Source: Paratrimastix pyriformis (taxonomy: Eukaryota > Preaxostyla > Paratrimastigidae). From it: DNA of 64,000 bases. The translations under genes and the position numbers were made by a program. The stretch's first letter is position 1. The number at the start of each line of letters is the position of its first letter. The notes beneath the pieces are model-generated. The model worked only from the letters and a program-made list of their open reading frames with translations, had not been told where the DNA came from and did no database searches. Of the stretch, positions 1 to 12,300 are shown piece after piece. Where the stretch lies: the NCBI GenBank assembly GCA_027972325.1, contig JAPMOS010000012.1, forward strand, positions 677,501 to 741,500, in the 5' to 3' direction.

Positions 1-1165
1 CGTCTGCGGATCCTGTGTCCCCAGTGCAAGGAGAAGTCCATCCGGGTGCACACGGTCTCCAACAAGGCCCCAGGTGGCGACCCCGGGGCGGGCGACTGTC
101 CGCCCACCCCCTCGACGGTTGCCTCGTCGGCCTTCCCCTCGTCGGCCTCGATGGGCTCGCTGGCCGACCCGGCGGCCCACGAGGGGGACCAGCAGCTGGG
201 TCCCGAGGGCGACCCGGTGGCCGTCTCGGGCCTGCTGCTGCCTGCGACCCCCACCGACACGGTGGGGCTGGCCCCCTCCCAGCCGCCCACCCCGACGGGC
301 TCCCGGGCCCACCTGCCGCCCCTGTCGCTCATCCACCAGGCCAGCTTCGGGGTGGCCCGGTCGACGCCTTCTCCGGTGCCGCTGGGCCCGCCCACGCCCC
401 GCTCGGCCGCCCCGGCCTCGTCGCCCTCCACCCCCCGCGGCGGCCCGGGGACCCCCCGCGGGGCGGCGGGGCAGCCCCTGGCCACCCCGACCCCGTCGCC
501 CCAGGCCCCATCGCCTGCCGCCCCCCATGCGGCCGCCCCGTCCTTCCACGCGGCCGCACTCGCCGCCGCCGCCGCCACCGCCCTCGCGTCCTCGCCGCTG
601 CAGGCCTCCCCCCAGCAGCCCCAGCCCCAGCCCCAGGCGCAGTCGCAGCCCGGCACCCCGCGGGGCTCCCCGGCGGCGGCCCGGGGGCCGCTTCTGCCGG
701 CCCCGAGCGGCCTGGGGGCCCCCGTCCCGCTGGTCCCCGTCCCGCCCCAGCCCATGCGGATGCCCCACAGCCCCGCCCCCGCCCCGGGCCCGGCCCTCGC
801 GGCGGCCCCGCCCACCACCCCCTCCCCGGCCCCGGCCCCGGCCCCGGCCAGTGCCCCCGCGGTGGCGGTGGCGGTGGGTGTTGTGGAGGCGGGGGCGATG
901 TGCCCGGCGCACCCGTCGAAGCGGCTGAAGCGGTACTGCCTGACCTGCGAGCGGCTGCTGTGCTCCCACTGCGCCGTCAACTCCCACGCGGCCCACCGGG
1001 TGCGCACGGTGGAGGTTGCCGCGGCCATGGTCCGGGGCGCCCTGGCCGAGGCCATGGGCCAGCTGGAGTCCCTCCACCGGCAGGCCCTCGCCAGCCGGGC
1101 CCTCTGGGAGCGCGCCCACGGCCACCTCGAGATGGTCCGGCCGCGCACACACGCCCCTGCCCCCA

Positions 1166-1196
<31 letters not shown>

Positions 1197-1463
1197 GTGA
1201 TTAGCCACGCCGCTCACCCGGGCCATGGGGGTGGGCTGTCGGCGCCCACCAGGTGGAGCGTGAGGGCGCGAGGCCGTGGATGCCCTGCAGAGCCGCTTCG
1301 CCCAGCTGGCCGCCGAGCGGGCCGACCGGCTCCGCTCCCAGATGCTCGACCGCACCCGGGCACAGGGTCCGCCCCCAGCCCCACCGCACCCCAGCCCCAC
1401 CGCACCCCAGCCCCACCGCACCCCAGCCCCCGGCGGCGACGCCGCGCCAAGGCGTCCCATGCG

Positions 1464-1500
<37 letters not shown>

Positions 1501-4500
1501 TGCTGTCTCCTGCCCTGCACGAGGACCGTTCCCTGATCGAATGTCTTCTCGCCTCCCCCTGGGGGGCTGGGGGGCGCAGAGGAACAGCTGGGCCGGCTGC
1601 GGGAGCGGATCGACGGAGCCCTCGCCCAGGCAGCCCAGCGGGAGGCCCTCGCCACGGCCATCGCCCAGTGCGGCCCCCGCGACCTCCTCCAGCAGCGCCA
1701 CGCCTTCGCCCGCCGCGCAGCGGTCCGTCTCCTCCTCCTCCCCCACCCAGACTGCAAGACCGGTCATCAGCCCCCTCGCCTTTTCAGTTTTCATCCTGAC
1801 GGTCCTATAGTCTAATGGTCAGGACATTGGACTCTGAATCCAAGAATCCTGGTTCGAGTCCAGGTAGGACCAACATCTTTTTTCCATCTTCTGCATTATT
1901 TTTTTCCCTCCTGCAGGACCTTGCGACCGCAGTGCGCCGGCTGGTGCCCCGTGGGGCCCGGCTGCAGGGGGCGCTTGCTGTGGCCTGGCGGGCGGCCGCC
2001 GATGTGGGCGGGGGCGAGGACCTTGCCGAGTACCTGGCCCGGCGCTGGGTGCTGCACCCCGCCCACGAGGCCCCTCTGGCGGGCCCCCCGGCCCCCGGCG
2101 ACGACCGCGAGGAGGCCGCCGAGGGCAGCGAGGGCAGCCTGGCCAGCGAGGAGGGCAGCGAGGCCGAGGAGGCTGCCTCGATCGTCATGGTCATGCCCGG
2201 TCCGCCGGCCCGCCCACGCGCCCTGGGTGGGGTGAGGGGATGAGTGCCGATCGGCCTGCCGTCCGCCCTCCTGACCTGACCTGACCTGACCTGACCTGAC
2301 CTGACCTTGCCGCATCTGCCCTGCCGTCCCCTTGGCGCCTGTCGGCTTTTTTGCTTGCGGGGCGCCTCCTGCCGCCAGGCGACGGCTCGGCCCCGGCCCC
2401 GCCGCAGGGCCCCGAGGGGGAGGGGCGCGCCCACCGGGCCGAGGGCCGCTCCCCCAACAAGAAGGACAAGGGCCCCGCCCTGCTGGCCGCCCTGCCCGGC
2501 TCAACCTGCGACCACGGCCGCCAGCTGCCCACGGGGGCAGCCCCGGCCGCTGGGGCGGGTGCGGGTGCGGGTGCTGGCGGGGACGCCCTGGACGCGTACT
2601 GCCCACAGTGCGGCCGGCTGTGCTGCGCCCGGTGCGCCCTCTTCGGCCCCCACCGCGGCCACCCGGTGGTGCCCATCGAGGAGGCCCTCGTCGCAGCCGC
2701 GGTCCGCCAGCCCCTCTGGGCTCCCATCCCCCTCATCGCCCTCGCGCGGGGACTGGCCGCCGGTCAGCCCGTGGCCTCATCGGCAATGGCACTCGCTTGG
2801 GTGGGGTCTGTCTGTCCGTCTGCCTGTCTGTCTGTCTGTCTGTGGGGCCGGCGCCTGCAGGGCGAGCTTGGGGGGCTGATGGACCGGCTGCGGGAGGCCA
2901 ACGGGGCCCTCGAGGGCCGCCGCGACCAGGTGGGGCCCGCCGCCGCGGCCCTGCAGCGGGAGGCCGCCCAGGCCCGGCGGGCCCTGGGGCGCCGCTTCGA
3001 GGCGGCCCTAGAGCCCCTCCGCCAGGCCCACGCCAGCGCCCTGGGGGCCCTCGAGGGCCAGGTGGCCGGCCGGCTGGAGGGCCTCGCCCGCCGGGTGGCC
3101 GCCCTGGGGCCCGCCCTCGACGGGCTGGCCGAGGCCCTGGCCACGGGGGCCCAGCTGGGCAGGCTGCTGCAGGCCGCCCGGGCGGGGCCCGCCCCCGGCA
3201 GCCCCGAGGCCGACCCCGGGCTGGACGGGGCCCCCCAGCTGCGCTTCATGCAGGCCTGGGCCCTGGCCCGGCCGGCCCTGCTGGCGGCCCTGGCCGGGGC
3301 GGCCCCCCAGGACATCCTGCCCCCCGAGGCCCCCGACAGCCACCCCGCGCCGCCCCAGGCCGCCCCCACGGCGGCCACACCGGTCACCCTCCCCGCCCCC
3401 GCCGCAGGCCCGACCGAAGGGCCTGTTGGGGGCCTTACCGCGGCCCCCCAGTCCGGTTCCGGGGTCGATGGGGGTCATGACGGCCAGACTGCCGGGGTCG
3501 ATGGCGGACATGACGCCCAGACTGCCGGGGCCCCAGCGATCGCCCCCACGGGCCTGCCGACCCCGGCCCCCAATGCCGAGCGGCTGGACCTTCCCCCCTG
3601 GGAGACCGACGGTCCGCCGCCGCCCCCCACCCCACCCCCCCCACCCCCGCGGTGGCTCACTGCCGCCGATCGGGTCGGGTCGGGTCGGGTCGGGTCGGGT
3701 CGGGTCGGGTCGGGTCGGGTCGGGCCTGATCGGGTCTGATCGGATCTGGGGTGGGGTCATTTGGCCTTGGCCTGGGGGGGGGGGTGGGGGGGGGGGCCAC
3801 CCTAGCGACGCGGCTTGGGCGGGAGCTCGAGGCTGCCCGGGCGGCCCTGGCCGAGGAGCGGCGCCAGCGGGCCCAGGAGGCGGCCGCCCAGGGAGCCGAG
3901 CGGGCGGGGCTGCAGGAGCGCCTCGAGCAGGCCCACCGCGAGGCCGCCGGCCAGCGGGCCGCCCTGGAGGAGACCCGGGCACGGCTGGAGGCCCTCGACC
4001 AGGCCAACCAAGCCGCCGCCCGGCTGGCCGCCCAACAGCAGACGGCAACGGTCCGCCGCCCCGCCCTCCGCCCTCCGCACCCCTCCCCTGGGACCCGCCG
4101 CCCCCGCCCCCGTCCCCAAGTCCCCCCTTGGGCCTGCCCGTCCCCCCTTGGGCCTGGGCCCTTCGCCCTTCTTGACCCCCCTCGGGCTGGCCCCATCTGG
4201 TGGGCAGCGGGCCCTGGAGGATCGCATGGCCCAGACGCGGACCCAGCTGGACGCGACCTGCCTCGAGCTGCTCCTCATGACCGGTCCGATGCTCGCCGCC
4301 ACGGCCCCCCGACCCGCGGCCCCTCGGCCATCCCGCCCCGCCCCCCGCCTTCGACTCATTGGGTCGTTTCTTACATGGTGATGGCCAGTGACCCTGGAGG
4401 CGCCCACCTTCACGGACATCGGCCAAACGGGGGCCCTCGTCCATTGGACGTGCCCGCTGCCTGCGGGGGTGCAGCAACTCCCGTCGGGCCCCGACCAGGA

Positions 4501-4861
4501 CCCGGCTGCTCCCGGCTGCCCCTCGGTGGGGGCCATCGGGTACCGGGTGTATATGTCCAAGGGCCGCGCCGCTGCCTACGTGGTCGTGGGGCGGGTGGCA
4601 CCCCAGAGTGGCACTGGCTCGGCGGACTTGTGCCTGGCTGTGGAGGGCCTCGAGCCGGGCCGCGAGTATCGCTTCCGGGTGGCCGCTGTCACCCCAACGG
4701 GTCGCCGGGGCCCCTTTAGTGCGGTGGGCACAATGAAGGCCCTCCCCGATCCGACACGCCCCCAGCCCAGCCCAGTTTCCCCCCCAACCCGGAGCCTCCG
4801 CTCGTCGCCCCCTGGGCCCAGCCCCACCCGGCGAGACAACTCGCCCTCGGATCGTGAGTGA
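1..4861 (+). CDS. TRIM-like RING/B-box/coiled-coil/FN3 protein (5' end outside window)
   Basis: Multi-exon gene already open at base 1. The first codons read LRILCPQCKEK, which looks like the last Cys pair of a RING finger, so the RING lies upstream. A long Pro/Ala/Ser-rich linker follows, then a B-box (about 895-1010, CPAHPSKRLKRYCLTC with later Cys/His ligands) and a second Cys-rich box (about 2505-2680, CPQCGRLCCARC). Heptad-like Ala/Leu/Arg/Glu helices follow (about 2861-3260 and 3800-4050). A C-terminal fibronectin type III domain (about 4390-4750) ends before TGA at 4859. The order RING, B-boxes, coiled coil, FN3 is that of TRIM proteins such as MID1, which act as ubiquitin ligases or cytoskeletal adaptors; that role is inferred. 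Likely exons: 1-1133, 1272-1366, 1580-1722, 1917-2230, 2380-2720, 2861-3665, 3800-4050, 4206-4300, 4390-4861. Introns hold poly-C, CTGAC, TCTG and GGGTC repeats. Confidence 0.75.
1801..1872 (+). tRNA. tRNA-Gln (CTG anticodon)
   Basis: 72-nt cloverleaf. The acceptor stem GGTCCTA (1801-1807) pairs fully with TAGGACC (1865-1871), and A1872 is the discriminator base. The anticodon arm reads TTGGACTCTGAATCCAA, giving CTG, and the T arm has GGTTCGAGTCC. It lies in sense orientation inside a 194-nt intron (1723-1916) of the B-box gene, between a GTCCGT donor and a CTGCAG acceptor. It carries no intron of its own. A or T runs flank its 3' side, as expected for Pol III termination. Confidence 0.95.
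2272..2304 (+). repeat. CTGAC pentamer tandem repeat in intron
   Basis: About six uninterrupted copies of the 5-bp unit CTGAC inside an intron of the B-box gene (about 2231-2380). It is not coding, because the flanking exons splice around it. Confidence 0.85.
3664..3726 (+). repeat. GGGTC pentamer tandem repeat in intron
   Basis: About twelve copies of GGGTC in an intron of the B-box gene, followed by a poly-G tract at about 3774-3798 just before the next exon. Confidence 0.85.
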
Positions 4862-4981
4862 CCCCATGGCGTTGTAAGAGTACTCTCTGATCTCATGCCG
4901 TTCGGTGAAGCTGCCCCCTCTCTTTTTTGCCTTCGGCCGAGTGTTATTTTGGTTATTCGTCTTCGTCTCATCCTCATCTCA

Positions 4982-7900
4982 TCAAAACCCGCGCCAGATG
5001 TCTTGGTCGCCAATGTTGGCCGCACGCCAGGTGGCAAAAAGATCCGGTTGTGGTGTTTGCGTTGACCCCGGCGCACGGGGAGATTGGGGCTGTGCCTGCG
5101 GTGGCTGCGACTGCTGTGCCTGCCGGAGCGGTGGGTGGGTCAGGTGAAGAAAAAAAGAAAAAAACGGACTGGTGGCGGTGATTCCCCGACGCCGCCTTGG
5201 AAGGGGGAGAGGAGCCAGCTGCTATTGTTCACGCCCTCCAAGACACCGATACCCTCGCCACCGTCGAGTGGGTGCATTTCGGGTGGTGGAAGAAATTGAT
5301 CGAGGGGCAACCCAGGGTGTGACTCGGGTGGTGAAAGCAGCAAAGCCGGAGGGGACGGGGGCTGAGTCAATCTCTGTTGGAGAGCACGTTGAGTCTGCTG
5401 CAACACGTAGGCCTGCTGCTGAGTCTGCTGCTGAGTCTGGGCCTGGGCCTGGGCCTGGGCCTGCTGGGCCTGGGCCTGCTGAGCCTGGATTTGCTGGAAG
5501 TGTTGGAGGAACATCGGACTCTTCAGGAGGTGTGCTGCCAGGATGCGACGTTGCTGCTCTTGCTGTGCGACAAGTTGGGCAATCAGTTGCTGCTTCTGGC
5601 GTTGGTGGGCAGCCCATCCAGAAGGAGAAATGGGCGGGGTCGGGGTGAATGCAAATGGCAGAGTGGGTTGAGTTTGAGGAGGTTGAGGCTGAGTTTGAGG
5701 GGGCTGAGGTTGAGGTTGAGGTTGAGGGGGCTGAGACAGCTCGCGACCCACCAACAAAGGGGGGGCTGTTATCTTCTGATCACGAGGTGGGGCAAGCAGA
5801 GGCTGCTGAGGGCCGAGTCCGGGAGGAGCCGCCTTCAACCCGAAGGGAAGAGGAGGATTTGCAGGAGGTGCAGTGCCGATTGGTGGTGTTGGACGTGCAG
5901 CTGCAGGGGGTGCATGGACCAGAGAAACTGCATTGACGTACAGTTTAAAGAAAAAAAAGTGCTGTCAAACAAACAGACCTGACGGGTGGGCACTGACGGG
6001 TCGGGGAAGGGCAGCCGGCTCGGGCTCGAGTGAAGGCGGAGGGTTTGGCCCTCCACCGCCTTGCATGAGGATGCTTTCGGCAGGGTTGCTGGAATGGAAA
6101 AGGACATTGTCCAAAATCCGCTTCTGTTTCTCCAACTTGTCCACTTGACGGCCGATCCTCACGATCTGCGCCTTGATGTTTTCGACCTGGTCTTGGGTGA
6201 GGGGTCCCAAGGGCGCGAGGTTGGCGTGCACCACTGCGGAAATGGGGTCGCAAAACAAAGGGAAATACCAACAAACCATCATCACTCTCTGCAGGTGGAG
6301 GGAGTGGGGCTGTCACATGCGGCTGGGTGGCATCAGCGGGTCCAGCAGAATGAACAGTGAGCGTGTCCGCCATGGGAAGCTTGAGCAGAGGCGGAGGCTG
6401 GGCAGGAGGCTTGCTTCGAGGAATTGCCATGGCGAAAGCGGAAATTCTTTTTTTGAGGTTCGTGTCGAGAGTGGTTTGGATGTGCACCGCATGGTAGAGG
6501 GGCTACACGGAAGAACGGGTGTCAACCGCGGCAAAGGCTGGACGGTAAGACCTTGGTCTGATCGGCCGTTTTCATGCCAGGGGCGCCACGGGGCTCGGGC
6601 GAGATCGGCGAGTATACCAACACTTCGTGCTGCACAAAACCAACAAACTCCACAAAGTACATGCCGTCAGGCACAGGTTCGTGGCAGCACACATAGTCGG
6701 AAGTGCCGGCGCGCTTGAAGTACCTCCAACACTGGATGTCGGACGGAGGGCCCGTTTCGGACTGGGGGCCGAGGAAAACCCGCCGAAAGAAGCGGCGGAG
6801 TCCGATGGCGCTTGCATCAGTCAGATTGTGAGGAAGGCTGGGATGCATATAAACGGCGTAAGAGGTGCCGGTATTTTGCTCAGTCAATTGCAGGAACACG
6901 CTTGACATGTTGTACGAGTCGGCGTGGAAATCGAGGAACCCCCTAAAAGGCATCACACGACTGCGCCACACGGGAAAGGGACAGACTCTCCCACAGAAAC
7001 CACGGGAACCATCTGGAAGTGAGGTCGTTCGGCTCCCTTAGCCCCATCTGTCGGAGCTGGGGATGGTGAACGAGCGTATTCTTCGCGCCGCTCGGCGGGG
7101 GCAATGGCCAAGAAATGTGCCCCATAGTGGGGCGGACGATACCCACACTCGAGAATGACGTGAATAGCGGTGCGCTCATCACCGTCATATGGATAGACAC
7201 TACAAAAGCCTGGTCATGTGGATGGGGTGGTGGTGTGGCACACCAAACCGAAAATAGGAGCGAAGTCCGTTGACTGGGGTGACCCCATCTTCGAAAAAGA
7301 CCATAGCAAAGTAGACCGAAGATGGTTGCAGCTGATACGAACGGAACGACACTTCAATGTCGGTAGTGCGGCTTGCATCGTGTGAGCGGAAGGGCAACGT
7401 GGCAAAGGACATGGTTCGTGTTTGAGCCCCTTGATCTTCTCGCCATATCTGAGAAAGAGCAAACAACGAGGGGGACCCAGATGTGTGTGTGTGCGTCTGC
7501 TCGTTTTTATGTTCTTGTGTTCGTGTGTCTGTCTGTGTCTGTCTGTGTCTGTCTGTGTCTGTCTGTGTCTGTCTGTGTCTGTCTGTGTCTGTCTGTGTCT
7601 GTCTGTGTCTGTCTGTGTCTGTCTGTGTCTGTCTGTGTCTGTCTGTGTCTGTCTGTGTCTGTCTGTGTCTGTCTGTGTCTGTCTGTGTCTGTCTGTGTCT
7701 GTCTGTGTCTGTCTGCGTCCGGGGGAGAGCGGTCGAGAGGCAGAGGTGCACACAGGCTTGACAGACCCCAATAACATCCGCGCCCCAGCCAAAGTCTTGA
7801 GACTTTGCGAATTCTGTAAGCGCCTACGTACGAATGTAGAATTATACGAGTGAATGACCACCATCAGACCTGCTCCGAGTTGACCGCCCGATAGTGAAAG

Positions 7901-9152
7901 ACCAACCGATAGCCCACATTGGCTGCCGTCACGGGCTCAGAGGAAGCACCGAGCTGCTTCAGGGCGGTGTGGGCGGGGGTTGGATGAGGCCCCTCGAATT
8001 CAGGTGGGGGAGGGTATCCGCAAACGTGTTCAATGTCGCCAGGGGAGAGCGACGGATATGTGGGGGCAGCGACCAAGGCTGCACGTTGCTGGTAGGCGGC
8101 CACCCGCCGCTGCTCCCGCACATAGAAGCGGGCGTGTTCTCGAAGCAATTGTGCTTTCTTGACCTCCGTCACACAGTGCAACTCACGAATCATACCCACC
8201 GTGAGGATCCCGCGGTGTTCCATCTCCTGTAAAAACCTGAGAGAGATAGGGCAGTGTTGAGCCGGATTTAAGGACCTTCCGAATTTCTTGTACTTGGACT
8301 TGGTGACATCAATCATGTAACCCGATTTCTTCTTTAGCTGCACGTAGAGGCGGGTGAATGGCATCGAGAAATGTTCGAGTGATCCGAGCCCGCTCGCCTC
8401 CCAGCTCTCGAAGTATTCAAACAACACCTTCTCGAGGCGATCTTCCATGCTCTGAAATGGATAGAAGGAGGTCCTGCAGAGACATATTGTGTGGTGAGTG
8501 CGGGGGGGATGAGAGAGGAAGGCAAGTTCGAAAGACAGACAGCTCCTTTGGATCCTCCTCGATTGGGTAATTTTCGAGGCTGCCCTCTAATTCCCCGCTT
8601 TCTTCGTCACGAAACCGCGCTTCGTGGGAAGCCTCAAAGTCTGCAGGAGGTCTCGAGATTGTGGGTTTCAGGAACAGACCTTCATCCTCGTCAGAGTCCA
8701 CCGACCGCAGGGAATGAGTGCCCCTACTGGGCAATATCCCCAACCCTGGCTGACCGAGCCCGGCCAGAGTGTTTTGGAAGAGACGAGGTGGAGGGCCCTC
8801 GACGTGCATGCGCGTTCCTTGGAGAGGAACCCCGATTTGTGGAGTCCCCGTTGCTGGAATCAAATGGGTGTAAAAAGCAGAGTGAGTGCAATCTGTCAGA
8901 CATTTTCTCAGGTCCTCCACACCATGAGCAAACATACACTTTCGACCATAGTTGCATGATTGGGTTCTCACCCTGTTAAGTTCATGAGAATCGCCAGGCT
9001 AGAATCTTCTCAGACCAGTTATCGCACAATTGCGTCTTGTACTTGTCTTTAACAGTCCCTTTTCTGGCTGCAGCGAATCCGCTAGAATCGAGCGAACTGG
9101 TACTTGTGGCGGTCGAGGCGAACGAGCCAGTGGACCCCCTCCGAGCCTCCAT
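4982..9152 (-). CDS. CCCH zinc-finger protein with eIF2D/SWIB-like winged helix and Gln/Pro-rich tail
   Basis: Read from ATG 9150-9152 to TGA 4982-4984. Splicing a 44-nt intron near 8975-9020 joins [10 protein letters not shown] to [17 protein letters not shown]. This gives a C-x8-C-x5-C-x3-H finger of the tristetraprolin type, usually an AU-rich RNA-binding module. The next exons (about 8100-8465) contain a helix-rich stretch with [16 protein letters not shown] and a following HRGILTV, resembling the SWIB/winged-helix domain of eIF2D (ligatin). The middle (7448-6540) is unrecognised. The C-terminus has a short coiled coil (about 6100-6210) and a long Gln/Pro/Ala-rich tail ending ...DIWRGF. 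The intron at 7449-7869 carries a satellite-like repeat. Splice phases connect all exons, but the locus could be two adjacent genes. Function is unknown; RNA or translation control is only a guess from the domains. Confidence 0.6.
7523..7715 (-). repeat. 10-bp tandem repeat (TGTCTGTCTG) in intron
   Basis: About nineteen near-perfect copies of a 10-bp unit. They fill most of a 421-nt intron (7449-7869) of the CCCH gene and are open in all three frames without being coding. Confidence 0.9.
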
Positions 9153-9382
9153 TGGAGTTGTGGGGGTCTTTGTCGAATGCAGCTCCGGCTGGGCTGCTTT
9201 TTTCCCCGGAGGTTTGAGTTTGCCTGCTGTGCCTGGTCGGACGGGGTTGGAGCGGGCCGGTGATGAGGAAACAGCGAGTGGAGTGAGTGGGAGGCTTGGT
9301 ATTCGGAAAATGCAGAAGATTGGCGAGGAAAGAAAGGAAAGGAGGAAGAAAAAAAGGAAGCTAAACAAGAGAGGCCCCAAAA

Positions 9383-12300
9383 TTACATTGCACTGAAATG
9401 GGCGATGAGATAACGGTTGATAGCGGTAGTGAGGGGGGCACTCGTGGTTCGGGCCGTGAAAGAGATCTGGGCCGGCTGACGCGTGGGGAATGTCTCAATT
9501 CGGAGGAGCACAAGGACGGGCGAGCCGGTCTGTGGACCAGGGATTGAGAGCTGGAAAAAAGAAGGCGGGGGGGGCAGGTCAGACCCGAGAGTTGAAGGTC
9601 CCCGCGCAAACGAGGTTGCTGGGCGAGGGGTCCAGGCCTGGCAAAACGGCCAGGTGGAAGCCCTGGTTCAAAAGGCGGCCAAGGTTCTGGACCGTGTTGG
9701 CATCCACGGGGATGGAGGGGGTGAAGGTGGCGTTGGACTCCATGGTGGACCCGGGGGGGATCTGCTTCCAGGCGCGGAAGAACTCCTCGGGGGAGGGGGT
9801 GGCGGGGCTGATGAACTTGGTGGGCACGACGGGGAGGCGCAGCTGGATGCTGAACGGGGAGTTGGTGAGGGGGTTGGTGAACTGCAGGTGCAGCAGGGGC
9901 GCCTCCACGAAGGGGACCGTGCAGGTCATGTTGAGGATCTGCTTGACCTGGGTCCGGGGCGGGATGCTGTCGGGCACGGGGGCGTACTGGATCTGCAGGT
10001 CGGGCGAGGGTGGAATGGTCGCGGAGAATCCTGCCGGGGCGCGAGGAGGAGGGGAGAGAGAGAGAGGGTGGAAATCGGCCAAGGGAACGGCGTGGGGGGC
10101 AGCGGGGGTGGGGGGTGCGGATGGGAGGCCCGCCGGCGGACCGGTGATGGGGCTTGTGGCCTTGTTGCCGTAGAAGAGCATCATCCGGCCCTCGGCGAAG
10201 CGGAACTCGCTCTTGAGGCCCACCTGGACGATGTTGTCCTCGTAGAGGACGCCCTCGTTGGCCACCACCAGCCTGCGGAACCACTGGTCCACGGCCGGGT
10301 TGCCCGTCACGGAGAGGCTCAGCGAGGCCAGCTCGGCCCCCAGCTGGGCCGTGGTGGGGCGCGCGGCCGAGGTCAGGTCGATCAGGCCCCTGCCCCCCCG
10401 CAGAGCACCGCCGACGCACCGGCGCAGCGCACACCAACACCCACCATCCGCCGACGTGAGCCGCCGTGTGGCCTGACCTGGCTGCGGACGGGAGGGGAGG
10501 CGGGACGGGATGACGCACGGACCCGTCGTTGGAGCCGGGTGCCGGGGCGGCAGCGGGAACAGGTGCCTGGGCGGGTGCCGGCGCCTGGGCGGGCCGGGCG
10601 CCCAGCATGGCCAGGATGTCACCGGCCGGACCCGCGGGTGCCGAAACCGGGGCCGAAACCGGGGCCGGGGCGGCAGCGCCCAGCAGGGCCATCAGGCTCG
10701 AGGCGACCGAGGGGGCCGCGGCCGGGGGGGCCGCGGCCGGGGGGGCCGCGGCCGTGGCGGCGCCCATGACGTTGAGCAGGTCGGCCTCGGGGGTCGGCTG
10801 GGGGGCGGCCGGGGCCGGGCCGGCGATGGGGGGCGAGGGCTCGAGGGGCCCGTCGGGCTCGTCCTCCGAGAGGGGCTCCTCGTCGGCCTCGCCCTCGGCG
10901 ATGTGCCGCGAGCGGCGGTCGGGCCCGTCCAGCTTGCCGATCCGCTTGCGGAGCTGCTTGATGAGCAGCGACTGGCGGGGCGGGAAGGGCGGCATCATGG
11001 CCCACACCTTCTCCATGACCTCCGGGTGGCCGCTCATGGCCACGTACTCGCAGGCCCGCTGCTGGATCTCCGGGTCCAGGCTCTGCATGTGCGTGCGCAG
11101 GGCCTGCGCAGCGCGGGGGGGGGGGGGGGGGGGGATGAGGCAAGGACGGGACAGCCGAGGGAGGGGACGGCCGAGATGACGGAGGGGATGACCCTGGTGG
11201 GCGGGCGGGCGGGCGGGCGGGCGGGCGGGTTCGGGCGGGTTCGGGCGGGTTCGGGCGGGCAGACGGACGGCGAGGATCTTGGGGCGATCTCGGCGAAGCA
11301 CGAGAGGAACTTGATGTAGGCCGAGACCAGCAGCGAGCGGGTGTGGTCGCCCACCGAGCCGAAGTGCCGCGCCAGCGCGTCGAACTGCACCTCGGGCCCC
11401 ATGCCGGGCTTGTCCGAGATGAAGTGCCCGTACTCGCCCAGCAGGTAGGACGCCACCCGGACGCAGTTCTCGTGCACGTGCGGCTCACGCAGGTACTGCA
11501 GGGGCGCCCAGCGGGGGGGGATGAGCGCCGGGCAGCCGCGGCACAGGCACAGAGGCACCACAGAGGCACCACAGAGGCACCACAGAGGCACCACAGAGGC
11601 ACCACAGAGGCACCACAGAGGCACCACAGAGGCACCACAGAGGCACCACAGAGGCACCACAGAGGCACCACAGAGGCACCACAGAGGCACCACAGAGGCA
11701 CCACAGAGGCACAGGCGCGTGGGCAGGGCCGGGGCCGGGGCCGGGTGGGGGTGCGGGGACGGACGGGGAGGACGGTCTGAGCGGCGTAGGGCTGCACCTC
11801 GGCCCCGTTGGCGACGAACTGGACGACCCGGTACCAGACGTCCTGGCTCATGTGGTCCCCGCCGATGGAGATCAGCTTGAGCATGACGTCCACGTACCAC
11901 TGCAGGTCGACGGGGAACTTCTCGGCCAGGATGGCGATCTTGAGGACAAGCTCCTCGCGCATCTGCAGCTCGGCCAGGGGCAGGTAGCCCAGCAGCTCGC
12001 CCACGATCTCCTCCGAGTTGGCCCCGTTGCACATCTCGAAGAGCACGTCCAGCGCCCGCCGGCGCAGCGAGATGTCCGCGTGGTGCAACACTGCCGCCCC
12101 CCACCCGTGCCCCGTGCCCCGCCATCAGACGGACGCTCAGGGGAGGCGAGAAGGAGAGAGGGACGCTCGAGTCCTCACTCCTCCTCCTCCCCCCCCTCCC
12201 CCCCCGGTGGCTTGCCCTCTGGTCACCCCGGCCAGGGCGGCCAGGGCGGCCAGGGCGGGCGGAGGTGCGGACCCTTGATGATGGTGGCGCGGGACTGGTT

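Noticed and set aside
7140-7200. Alternative reading of the CCCH gene exon in the frame beginning [12 protein letters not shown]
   Set aside because: The neighbouring frame ([20 protein letters not shown]) has a more protein-like composition and also splices in phase at both ends. The choice remains slightly uncertain.
7523-7715. Regular repeats that superficially resemble a CRISPR array
   Set aside because: Units are 10 bp, directly adjacent and without unique spacers, inside a spliceosomal intron of a eukaryotic gene; the same holds for the 14-bp array at 29507-30006.
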